A DNA stretch of 64,000 bases from Bradyrhizobium huanghuaihaiense (GTDB lineage Bacteria; Pseudomonadota; Alphaproteobacteria; Rhizobiales; Xanthobacteraceae): assembly GCF_007830635.1 (NCBI RefSeq), contig NZ_VLLA01000005.1, positions 124,001-188,000 on the forward strand. Direction: 5' to 3'. The first letter of the stretch is position 1. The number at the start of each line of letters is the position of its first letter. Both the position numbers and the translations under genes were made by a program. Below are positions 17,556-25,455 of this stretch, piece after piece. The notes beneath the pieces were generated by a model. It had not been told where the DNA came from and did not search any database. It saw nothing but the letters and a program-made list of their open reading frames with translations.

Positions 17556-18341
17556 ATGGCGCGAGACAGGCATACCGCTCGGAAACCGCAGCGCTACATT
17601 GCATATCTAAGGGTCAGCCGAGAAAGTCAGGGCCTCCATGGACTCGGCATCGAAGCTCAACGCAGATCGGTCCGCGAGTATCTTGCCCGAGTAGGTGCGA
17701 CCGACGCGCTGTTGGCAGAATACGTTGAGGTCGAAAGCGGAAAGCGGGACACGCGTCCAGAGCTGCTCAGAAGTTTCGCTCACGCTCGCAACGCAAGGGC
17801 GACGCTAATAATCGCTAAGTTAGATCGACTCTCGCGAGACGTACATTTCCTAACTGGGCTAGAGCGGGCTGGCATTGAGTTCATTGCTTGCGACCTTCCA
17901 AACGCAAACCGACTTACGATCACGATCCTCGCAGCGGTGGCTGAGCACGAACGAGACATGACCGCCGAACGTACAAAGGCGGCCCTCGCGGTAGCGCGGG
18001 ATCGTGTCGCCAGGGTTGGCCAGAGAGGGCACCCCGAGGTCAGGCGATTAGGCAACCCGAATGGCGCGGTCCACCTACAGAAATACGGCAACCAGGCGGC
18101 AGTCGCGGCTCTAAAGTCGAAGGCCGACGCGACGGCTCTACGGCTCCGCGACAGCCTACAAGCCGTGGTGGACGCAGGCGCTAAGTCCGCTCGCAGCATC
18201 GCGGCTGGTCTAAATGATCGCGGCGTCTTGACCCCGCGAGGCGCTCTTTGGGATTCGAAGGCTGTGATCAACCTAAGGCGCCGGCTACGTTCGTTAGAGG
18301 ACGGGACCACATACACCCGAGACTCTGCCAGTCACCTGTGA
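17556..18341 (+). CDS. Serine recombinase (resolvase family)
   Basis: 261 aa. The catalytic domain begins YIAYLRVSRESQGLHGLGIEAQ with nucleophile Ser21, followed by ESGKRDTRPELLRSFAHAR, LIIAKLDRLSRDVHF (conserved Arg residues) and the AVAEHERDMTAERTKAALA E-helix. The C-terminal 90 residues contain SARSIAAGLNDRGVLTPRG, a typical resolvase/invertase-associated helix-turn-helix. Length suits a resolvase or small invertase rather than a large integrase. It has its own upstream palindrome. It may resolve island dimers or represent an older element nested in the island. Confidence 0.88.
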   Translation: MARDRHTARKPQRYIAYLRVSRESQGLHGLGIEAQRRSVREYLARVGATDALLAEYVEVESGKRDTRPELLRSFAHARNARATLIIAKLDRLSRDVHFLTGLERAGIEFIACDLPNANRLTITILAAVAEHERDMTAERTKAALAVARDRVARVGQRGHPEVRRLGNPNGAVHLQKYGNQAAVAALKSKADATALRLRDSLQAVVDAGAKSARSIAAGLNDRGVLTPRGALWDSKAVINLRRRLRSLEDGTTYTRDSASHL

Positions 18342-19018
18342 TTGTTCATGGTCCGCGGCGGCCCGTGAGCCTGATGACTGACCTGTTCGCTTAGGGGTAA
18401 GCTCCAGGGCACCCCCTCCTCTGCTTCTCGCTGTGTCATGTACATTGGGGTGGCAGCCGGTGCCGATGACTTCGGTCGACGGGGACCGGCCGGTTCCTCG
18501 CTCCAATCTCTGCTGCCGCCTACAGCTTCGGTAGCCCGACTCCCTCCGGGGACGTCCGAGCGCTTGCCGCCCCTCCCCGCCTAGCTCCCCGTGAGGTCCG
18601 CCGCTCGGGCGTCTCGGTTCACCATCCGAACTTCACTGGTGTCGCCTAGATCGTAGTTTCCTGTGATTGACTCACGGTCTGCGCCCCTCCTCGACTTCCT
18701 TTGCCTCCGACGTTCTAGGCCTTCATGCTTTCGTCAAGTGTCCATGGAGTCGAAGTGGTGAGAGCACTCTCTATGTGTACGCCTGATCGAGACTGCCTGC
18801 TGCTCTGACAATCGCGGTGCTCATCCTACAGGTGGCCTAGGCTCATCATGCCGCAGTACCCTCTGCATGGCTCCAAGGGGGTAGCTCTCTCCCGATACCC
18901 CTTATTCTGCAGGCTTTTTTCAATTTTTTTTCATCGTAAGCGTTGCCTTGCATGCAGAAGCGATTACGTGATGTCGTATGGTGCGCAATCGTGCGGCCAT
19001 GGATAAAGGAAAATCAAA
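18342..19018. other. Silent pyrimidine-rich stretch of about 680 bases
   Basis: No supportable coding frame on either strand. From about 18400 to 18720 the plus strand is markedly pyrimidine-rich (many CTC, CCT and TCC runs), hence purine-rich on the minus strand. A degenerate direct repeat, CCTGTGATTG followed by CA(T/C)GGTC(C/T)GCG, occurs at 18336-18361 and 18660-18686. It ends in a T-rich run near 18916-18930. It precedes the LAGLIDADG-like gene. I looked for group I or II intron core motifs and found none; an untranslated RNA, origin or decayed DNA are possible. Confidence 0.4.
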
Positions 19019-19420
19019 ATGTTGCTGGATGCAACGCAGGAAGACATCGACTGGTTTGTCGGCACCGTGGACAATTTCGGATCGATAGAGATCATCCGCA
19101 AAAACAAGAATCCAACGCTCATCCTGAAATTCAAGACCCCGTATCTCGATAAGCTCCTGGCGATATGCGATGCCCTTCAATATGCGGGGTCTCCCTCCGG
19201 TCCGAAGAAGCCATCAGGCGACTCAGTTCAACCGCAATACGAGCTAGTTTTCCGCGGTCAGAATCTGGCGATGATCGAAAACATTGTCGTGCCGCGCATG
19301 AGAACGGGGAAACGCGAGGTGTTTGCGAAACGGCGTGCTGAACTTCATGGCATGCGCAAGAGCCTAGGACTGAATGGGCCGCAATATTTCATCGACGCGG
19401 CAGCAGAGACGGCGACTTAA
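19019..19420 (+). CDS. LAGLIDADG-like small protein (divergent homing-endonuclease fold)
   Basis: 133 aa; ATG 19019 with AAAGGA eight bases upstream. DIDWFVGTVDNFGSIEII near the start resembles the LAGLIDADG helix (FAGLIDGEGSI), retaining the Asp of the active-site helix. It continues with the family-like PTLILKFKTPYLDKLLAICDAL and a C-terminal IVVPRMRTGKREVFAKRRAEL. Only one motif is present, so it would act as a dimer. It could be a nuclease or a DNA-binding relative such as WhiA-type domains. It follows a long silent stretch and precedes a split zinc-finger gene. Confidence 0.5.
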   Translation: MLLDATQEDIDWFVGTVDNFGSIEIIRKNKNPTLILKFKTPYLDKLLAICDALQYAGSPSGPKKPSGDSVQPQYELVFRGQNLAMIENIVVPRMRTGKREVFAKRRAELHGMRKSLGLNGPQYFIDAAAETAT

Positions 19421-19425
19421 TTACA

Positions 19426-19674
19426 TTGCTTCGACTAGCATTCCGGCCGGAATTCGAGCTTCCGAATTTCGACGCGAGGTGCACCGCACCCGATGGGCCG
19501 TGGGCCGGAATGGGTTTCGAATCATCCAACATTCAGGAAGGAGTATCAGTCTTGTTTCGAGGCAAGACCCCATCGCGTGCCCAGTCGAAACACCTATTGA
19601 AGGAGCGCATTGAGCGCGGTGCATTTGCCGGGGTGCCTACATGCATCATCCCGGGCTGTGGGCGACTACTATGA
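19426..19674 (+). CDS. N-terminal part of a split zinc-finger gene
   Basis: 82 aa from TTG 19426, or 54 aa from ATG 19510. It ends in KERIERGAFAGVPTCIIPGCGRLL, so the first half of a zinc-binding motif (C-x4-C) falls right at the stop. The second half (H-C-x2-H) lies at the start of the next ORF in another frame. The TGA overlaps the downstream ATG (ATGA). Either the two are translationally coupled or an indel split one gene. Confidence 0.45.
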   Translation: MLRLAFRPEFELPNFDARCTAPDGPWAGMGFESSNIQEGVSVLFRGKTPSRAQSKHLLKERIERGAFAGVPTCIIPGCGRLL

Positions 19675-20297
19675 AGGCCGCCAAGAAGGGGCTGGCCCCG
19701 CATCACTGCCGTTCTCATACGGAACACCGGCAGCGGCATGGCAGCTATTGGCTCAGCACCTACACGGCCGCTGAATTGAAGCCGTACCTCACTGCAGCGA
19801 CCGCTTATCTTCAGCTCCGGGCAGCGAACGACAAATTCATTAGCGCAGCTATAAACTCCACGCGGTTTGCTCTGGAGCAGGCTGGGCCCGCCGAAATCGC
19901 GACTCGTTTGAAAGGCCTTACAGCCGCCAAGCGGGCAAAGATCGGATTGGCCCGCCTCCGCGTCGCCAAGGTCAAGCCAGAGCGCATTGTCTCAATCGTC
20001 GTTGCCGTGAATGCGCTTGCCGAGGAGCGGGGGCACCGGTCAAAAGAATTCCGGACGGTGCAGGCGTGCAAAGCCGTGCACAGGCTTGCCAGTGGCACAG
20101 GGTGGCTGACTTATGACGCTGAGGGCCGCGAGCATCGTTCTAGGAAGCGAGCCTATCCGAGATCATCTGGCCGCGTACTGCGCGTGATGGGGGGAATGCT
20201 GGAGGAGCCCTGCGAGTGGGTCATCGAGAAGCACCTGAAGAACGTGCTAGCCCACAAGCGGCGCTACGGACGTGGCCCACGCAATGCGACTAGTTGA
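19671..20297 (+). CDS. Hypothetical protein, likely C-terminal part of a split zinc-finger gene
   Basis: 208 aa from ATG 19671. It begins MKAAKKGLAPHHCRSHTEH, supplying the H-C-x2-H half of a zinc site whose C-x4-C half ends the previous ORF. The remainder is basic and helical (KGLTAAKRAKIGLARLRVAK), ending in a tail rich in Arg/Lys, consistent with DNA or RNA binding. No family recognised. It precedes the polymerase-like gene by 110 bases on the same strand. Confidence 0.55.
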   Translation: MKAAKKGLAPHHCRSHTEHRQRHGSYWLSTYTAAELKPYLTAATAYLQLRAANDKFISAAINSTRFALEQAGPAEIATRLKGLTAAKRAKIGLARLRVAKVKPERIVSIVVAVNALAEERGHRSKEFRTVQACKAVHRLASGTGWLTYDAEGREHRSRKRAYPRSSGRVLRVMGGMLEEPCEWVIEKHLKNVLAHKRRYGRGPRNATS

Positions 20298-20407
20298 ACG
20301 CTCCGGCCGACAATTGGCTCGCTAGTTTTCTAGCGTGAGATCAGGTCAGATTGGTCAGGTGCGTCAATAATCGATGTTAGAGCCGGTCATTTTAAGCACT
20401 TAGCCAC

Positions 20408-21682
20408 ATGTCCCCCCAAGTGCAGCCAATGATGTTCGATCCGCAGCTTCGCGCGAAAAGCGCGGAGCTCCAGGCCGCTGTCAGCAGGCTCGCAGACACA
20501 TTGCTGGCCCACGAGGCTGCGAGCGGCTCCCGCAAGAGGGCACGAAAGGAAGCGGACGCGGCGAAATTCTCATTGGCCGTGGAGGCCCTGGCCTGCAATC
20601 TCATTTTGCTAAAGGCCACGGGGAGCAACGCTAAGCTCGCCGTGCCCCGGTCACATGCCGTCCTCTGGCAAGGGAATCCTGTTCTCGGTCAACATTTCCT
20701 AAGTGTCATCGACCTTCTATCCGCCGTTGGCTTGATCGCGGAGGGGCGGCGCGGCTACAGGATCTCCGCTAAGTCAAAAATGCCGTCGCTCATTGAGCCA
20801 CTAGAACGCCTCGCGGATCATCTCCTGCTATCTTCGCCCGAATGGCGCGCAATCCGTCAACTTGATGATCCCGTGTTGGTCATTCTGAAGGAAGGAAAGG
20901 ACGAGGACGGGAACGCCGCCACCATCGCCTATCGCGAGACCGCGCAGTCTAGAAAGTTCGCGAAGCAAGTTCGGAGCATAAATGGATTTCTCCGCGAGGC
21001 TGACATTGAGGTCGTGGGCCAGGACGACACCGGCCCGTCCTTAGGAAGGGATGGACAAATCATTGCGCCCTATCGCCGCTCGCTCAGACGCATCTTCAAT
21101 AACGCCACGTGGCTTCACGGTGGTCGCCTTGCGGGCGGCTTCTGGATGTCAATGGAGCGTACGGAACGCTCTCGCATTCGTATCGACGGCCAACGGGTGG
21201 CGGAGATCGACTATGGGCAACTTTTCCCGCGCCTCGCTTACGTGCGGGCCGGGGCGCCCCAGCCTGAGGACGACCTCTATGATGTTTTCGGGAAGGGCAC
21301 CGGCCGCGATGGCTGCAAGAAGCTCATGAACGCATTACTGTTCTCGCGGGGGCCGCTGAAGAATTGGCCCGAGGACACGCGCCGGCATTTTCCGGATGGC
21401 ATCAATCTCCGGACGGCAGTCGAGATGCTCGCCGCGAAGCATGCGCCCATTGCTCACCTGTTTGGGAGGGCCCTTGGTTTCCAACTGATGCGCATCGAAA
21501 GCGATATGCTCATCGAGGTTCTCACTGAATTATCGGCTGCTGGAGTCACCGCCCTGCCTCTCCACGATGCGGTGCTCGTCGCGAAATCCCACGTGGGTGT
21601 GGCGCAGGAAACGATGGGAGCCGCTTTTCAACGCTGGAGTCGCTCGTCCTGCGCGATCGTCTCAGTGAAATTTCCGCAATAA
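20408..21682 (+). CDS. Miniature family-A DNA polymerase-like protein
   Basis: 424 aa. The C-terminal half carries the three palm/finger motifs of family-A polymerases in order: motif A AEIDYGQLFPRLAY (Asp268), followed as in Pol I by DLYDVFG; motif B R-x3-K-x7-F (Arg300, Lys304, Phe312, with MNALLF in place of INF..YG); motif C PLHDAVLVA (His386-Asp387). Spacing is compressed: A to B about 32 residues and B to C about 82, both shorter than in Pol I. No 3'-5' or 5'-3' exonuclease domain is present; residues 1-230 are unrecognised. It might replicate the excised island or act in defence or repair. A distant relation to single-subunit RNA polymerases is possible, since these share motifs B and C. 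Confidence 0.65.
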   Translation: MSPQVQPMMFDPQLRAKSAELQAAVSRLADTLLAHEAASGSRKRARKEADAAKFSLAVEALACNLILLKATGSNAKLAVPRSHAVLWQGNPVLGQHFLSVIDLLSAVGLIAEGRRGYRISAKSKMPSLIEPLERLADHLLLSSPEWRAIRQLDDPVLVILKEGKDEDGNAATIAYRETAQSRKFAKQVRSINGFLREADIEVVGQDDTGPSLGRDGQIIAPYRRSLRRIFNNATWLHGGRLAGGFWMSMERTERSRIRIDGQRVAEIDYGQLFPRLAYVRAGAPQPEDDLYDVFGKGTGRDGCKKLMNALLFSRGPLKNWPEDTRRHFPDGINLRTAVEMLAAKHAPIAHLFGRALGFQLMRIESDMLIEVLTELSAAGVTALPLHDAVLVAKSHVGVAQETMGAAFQRWSRSSCAIVSVKFPQ

Positions 21683-22169
21683 TTACAACGCCCTAATTCT
21701 TACGCCTCCGCTAATGGAGGAGAAAGCTAGAGGGAAGAGAACTTAGAGGAGCGACCTTGGTGGGTTTATCTCCGTGAGCCTCTAAGGGTTTCCTTCAAGT
21801 TGGGAGGGTGACACCACCCCTCCTACATGGCCCCCTTTTAAGGGCAATCCACTAAGGCCGAGCTTGCAGCCCCCAAGGTCGATCCAGTAGGGCCACCTCT
21901 TAGTTCGGGCGAATGAGTCCCCAAGTCCCTTATTGTAGCGCTCGATGATGAAGCCAAAGGGGTGGCGCGACGCAGAAATACCGAGCCTACTGGGGTCCGC
22001 TTTGGCGGGAAGCCGACATCCGCCGCACCACGAGCAAGTGAATTGCCGCGGCAAGATCGACGGAGCGCCCAAGTCAATTCGCAATCGCATTGGCGACATC
22101 GCGAATGATGTAGAGTAGCCATCCGAGTTTATCGAGGATCACATGAGATCTCGAAAGTCGCAGCAATAG
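21683..22169. other. Intergenic stretch with one doubtful minus-strand ORF (21782-22099)
   Basis: About 490 bases. The only candidate is a 105-aa minus-strand frame (ATG 22099) with CSWCGGC, a possible zinc knuckle, and HPFGFIIERYNKGLGDSFARTKRWP; it has no ribosome site. Overlapping frames are equally open, so I do not call it a gene. Confidence 0.35.
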
Positions 22170-23129
22170 CTACTTTCCGAACTTGAACCAGCCCTTCATG
22201 GCTTTGAGTGCGTCCACTACCGGCTTCCCGTAGGCCATAGTCCCAGATAGGCCGAGTGCCACCTCAGGCACGGCTCCCGAGAGATTGCCTACCACCATAA
22301 GCGACGAGAATAGACCAAACGTAAAGGCTTTATCGCAGATCTCGTTGTAATGCGATGTCCAATACTCTGCCACTCCCTGTGAGAATGATTTGACGCTACT
22401 GGCTACCTCTTTTTCCTTTATGCTGCCCTGCTTCAACGCCTCCGGGTGTGTCCGCAAGACTTCGAGCTGACGCTTGAGCTCGGTTAGCTTTTGCACCTCA
22501 TCGTCCTTCTGCGCATTGGCTTCCGCCGAGTTTGGGCGGTGATGCGACAGAACGACTAATCGTTCCTCGATCAAAACAACGGACGTCGTGATTGCGGCCG
22601 AAAGCGCAGTGGCGTTTACCACGACGGCCTTGCCAATTCGTGTCCGTTGCACCTTTATTATTGGCTTCTTTTTAGGGGGAGGCGGGGGAAACTTCTCAGC
22701 GTACTTACGAAGCGCGTCGCCCATCTCTCCCCATCTGAGAATGCGCAGGCCGGGCGCGTAGTCTCTTCTCTCCTCAAGAACTTCCGGATGAACGACCTTT
22801 CCTACTACCCAGGTCTCGTCAACCTCGCCAACTTCATAACGTCTCGGTCTGCGGTTGAGTACACGATTGAGTTCGATATGCCGCACCGTGGGCATCATTA
22901 TTACTTCGAGCTTTATCAGATCTTCGCCACCGGAATACCCTACCATTATCATCGTTAGGAGGGACCGTTGCCGGAGCGATTGCACCACCCTAAAGCCGGC
23001 GCCTTCAAACGCATTCGTAGCGTCGGCTTGTAATTCCACCTCCGCGACCTGGCGGTGGTCTTTCCGAGCTAAATGCTTGATGCTGACAGTTTTCTTTTGT
23101 CGCTCGATGCGCCGTGGTCGTGTTGCCAT
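22170..23129 (-). CDS. Membrane protein with possible nuclease-like N-terminal domain
   Basis: 319 aa from ATG 23129, preceded by AGGAGGGG; an upstream extension to 23177 is unneeded. Residues 20-140 are alpha/beta (VAEVELQADATNAFEGAGFRVVQS, GEDLIKLEVIMMP, TWVVGKVVHPEVLEERRDYAPGLRILRWGEM). The layout recalls restriction-endonuclease-like folds, but no E-x-K is seen, so this is speculative. A Pro-rich linker (PPPPPKKKP) follows, then two hydrophobic segments (AVVVNATALSAAITTSVVLI and FTFGLFSSLMVVGNLSGAV) flanking a charged helical region. It lies 101 bases downstream of an XRE regulator on the same strand. Sensor domain plus membrane module plus regulator resembles small defence modules. Confidence 0.6.
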   Translation of the reverse strand: MATRPRRIERQKKTVSIKHLARKDHRQVAEVELQADATNAFEGAGFRVVQSLRQRSLLTMIMVGYSGGEDLIKLEVIMMPTVRHIELNRVLNRRPRRYEVGEVDETWVVGKVVHPEVLEERRDYAPGLRILRWGEMGDALRKYAEKFPPPPPKKKPIIKVQRTRIGKAVVVNATALSAAITTSVVLIEERLVVLSHHRPNSAEANAQKDDEVQKLTELKRQLEVLRTHPEALKQGSIKEKEVASSVKSFSQGVAEYWTSHYNEICDKAFTFGLFSSLMVVGNLSGAVPEVALGLSGTMAYGKPVVDALKAMKGWFKFGK

Positions 23130-23230
23130 GTGCCCCTCCTGCCGGTCCAGTACACACGGTCTCGAAAATCTGTGCAAGGTTGCATCCGGTTACGCTTCAC
23201 TAAACATAGCGTTAGCTACGACTGCTAGGG

Positions 23231-23614
23231 TCACATGCTGACATTGTGTGAGTGACTGCGGAAGTCCGCTTTGGATCGAGAGCGATCTTGGGCAATGCGG
23301 TCCGGTTCCCAGTGACGGCCCCTACTCTCTCGCGGCCGGTGCTCAAAGTGATCAACCTGACACCGGACGAGATTCAGGCCTGCCCCGCCCCTTCCTCTGA
23401 GGCACAGCAAGAGATCAGGGGTCGTATTCAGGGCCTTCGCCAAGCGGGTCAGGACGACGATGGTGCAATTACGGGTGCCTCGCTCCACCTGACTTACATA
23501 GGTCCGGTCAAGCCCAGCCTCTAGGGCCAAATCCTCTTGGGACAGCCCGAGGCTCTTGCGTGCCCTCCGCACGGCCTTCGCCACCACATCAACGATCCCG
23601 GTCTCGTCATCCAT
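23231..23614 (-). CDS. XRE family helix-turn-helix regulator
   Basis: 127 aa. Residues 10-70 form a Cro/CI-type helix-turn-helix: VRRARKSLGLSQEDLALEAG, LDRTYVSQVERGTRNCTIVVL, LAKALNTTPDLLL. The last 50 residues are Arg/His-rich and low in structure. Likely a repressor of itself and of the downstream membrane-protein gene on the same strand. ATG 23614. Confidence 0.85.
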   Translation of the reverse strand: MDDETGIVDVVAKAVRRARKSLGLSQEDLALEAGLDRTYVSQVERGTRNCTIVVLTRLAKALNTTPDLLLCLRGRGGAGLNLVRCQVDHFEHRPRESRGRHWEPDRIAQDRSRSKADFRSHSHNVSM

Positions 23615-23927
23615 CCCGAGAGCAGGCCCGTCGTGATGACTTTTGGTCTACGGACTATGAGACGGGATACGGACGAACTTGGAGTAGTAGCCACCATTGC
23701 GGATGCCCTCCCATCGCTTGGGCGGTCCCATTTTTTCGTTGAGGCTTGATGACTATCGTCTACATTCCTGTGCAGGGTCTATGAGGAATAGAGATATGAC
23801 CTCCACCGGAAGCACCGCCCCGAATCCCCACGAAGACGACCCCTCAGCGCCGTCGCGACTTCAAGAACCACCGATCCTCCGCTAGTCTCTCCAACCAACG
23901 CCACCAAGGGGATGACGAGCTTCTGCA
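23615..23927. other. Divergent intergenic region between XRE and ApeA-like genes
   Basis: About 313 bases holding the promoters of both divergent genes. Short frames exist, such as a 30-codon frame from ATG 23798, but none has support. No clear palindrome was found. Confidence 0.4.
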
Positions 23928-25421
23928 ATGCCCGGGTCAATTACGGTCGATCGTCTCAAATCTCACCCAGTCGTTGGCACGTGGTTCGTCCTCGGAAGCA
24001 ACGAGGAATTTCCCGGTGTTCTATACTTTGAAGACGATAATCTCCGTCTGACCCTCTATCTTACGATTGACGGGAACACACCCTTCGAAATTCTTACCCG
24101 AACCGACCCCCGCTTAATGCCTTTCGCGCCGCCGAATCAGCCAACGCTACTCGGTCGAACGAAGGCAGCAGGGCACGTGACACTTTTTAACTGCCCGCAA
24201 TTGACTTACCAATCTGCAGTTCAGTTAGACCCGCCTCTGGCCCGGGTCGAGCTAACGCTGGGACCGTCCCAGGCGTGGAGCGGCTCTGGTTTCGTTAGCT
24301 CCGAAGAGCCCTATCAAGAACTAAGCTTTCGTGCGCCCGGCCTGCACAACATTCTATCGACGATTGACGTTGACCGTCAGTTCCTCGTCGAATCGAAGCC
24401 GAAGCGCAAGAGCCCGACGCATAAGCTGAAGAAATTGACTGGCGCAAATGAGGCCATTCTCATTCACCACCGCGAGCAGCCAAAAGCCCAAATTGTCAGA
24501 GCGGACAAATCGTTTGAAATCCAATTCGCGTCGTCAATTGCACAGAACAGTTCGAGCCTGGACGGGATCAGCATAACAACGTCAGACTCGGTCCATATCT
24601 TGTCGCAGGCTGCGACTTTAACGGAGCTTGTGAACGTAGCTTATGAAGTCGAGCAGTTTCTTGCTCTGTTGTGCATCGGGCCATTTCGCGGTGAGAGAGT
24701 AGCACTCAGCCTCGACATGATTCACAGGGCGGAACTGATCTGGAAGATAGGAAAACAGAACCGCTTGGCACGTTTCTCCCTCATGCCTCACCAGATGCTC
24801 GTCCCTTTGGGAAGGCACCCCGAACTCGCACGACAAGCGTTGGAGAGATGGTTTGCCGCGAGTGAGTCGACTCGTCTAGCGCGTTGGCTAATCTTTGATG
24901 CCCTCTTTACCGAGGTGTCATCGACATCGAAATTTCTTTCCGTAGCGCAGGCGTGGGAGATCGCTGGTCGCGAGGAGAGCAAGGCCGCTCCCTACAATAA
25001 ACAGAAGTTTAAAGCGGCCTGTCGAGAAGTTGAGAAAATACTGAACAATCAGCTTGGTGAAGATGCGGCGAAGCGGCTCTTACAGTTGTTGCGCTCTAGC
25101 AATCGGGAAAGCTTTGCAAACTTCGTTCAAAATATGATGAAGGACATCCCGCGACTCGCATTAGATCGGATTTGCAGAGACCGATCCAATTTTGTTTCCG
25201 CTGTAGTCAAGACACGCAATGTGCTGACGCACATGCAGGACGGGAAAGATCTTCCGATTGAAGTGGCATCATATCTATCTCTCTTTCTCACCTATAAGCT
25301 GATCGTGCTCTATTGCATTCACACCTGCATCACCATGGGACTGCCTCTTGATAATCTCGCCGGGATGCTTGACAATAACACCATGGCACTGACGGCTTGT
25401 CGGCCTCTGCCTTCAGTCTAA
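23928..25421 (+). CDS. ApeA-type HEPN-domain anti-phage protein
   Basis: 497 aa. The N terminus (HPVVGTWFVLGSNEEFPGVLYFEDD, then LTLYLTI) matches the ApeA N-terminal beta domain. The C terminus is a helical HEPN domain with the RNase motif R-x4-H in VVKTRNVLTHMQDGKD (Arg430, His435) and a hydrophobic YLSLFLTYKLIVLYC helix. Known: ApeA is a single-gene abortive anti-phage protein in which HEPN RNase activity is essential. Here the motif is intact. It is a lone transcription unit divergent from the XRE gene and convergent with the CDC123-like gene. Its target RNA and trigger cannot be read. Confidence 0.75.
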   Translation: MPGSITVDRLKSHPVVGTWFVLGSNEEFPGVLYFEDDNLRLTLYLTIDGNTPFEILTRTDPRLMPFAPPNQPTLLGRTKAAGHVTLFNCPQLTYQSAVQLDPPLARVELTLGPSQAWSGSGFVSSEEPYQELSFRAPGLHNILSTIDVDRQFLVESKPKRKSPTHKLKKLTGANEAILIHHREQPKAQIVRADKSFEIQFASSIAQNSSSLDGISITTSDSVHILSQAATLTELVNVAYEVEQFLALLCIGPFRGERVALSLDMIHRAELIWKIGKQNRLARFSLMPHQMLVPLGRHPELARQALERWFAASESTRLARWLIFDALFTEVSSTSKFLSVAQAWEIAGREESKAAPYNKQKFKAACREVEKILNNQLGEDAAKRLLQLLRSSNRESFANFVQNMMKDIPRLALDRICRDRSNFVSAVVKTRNVLTHMQDGKDLPIEVASYLSLFLTYKLIVLYCIHTCITMGLPLDNLAGMLDNNTMALTACRPLPSV

Positions 25422-25455
25422 GGCAGTATGACAGCGACTGCGCACCACTGTCATT

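Noticed and set aside
18342..19018. Group I or group II intron in the silent stretch
   Set aside because: No domain V-like or P/Q/R/S core motifs, and no interrupted gene on either side.
25428..25454. ATGACAG...CTGTCAT hairpin as terminator between ApeA and CDC123-like genes
   Set aside because: Seven-base stem with a 13-base loop and no T-tract; weak.
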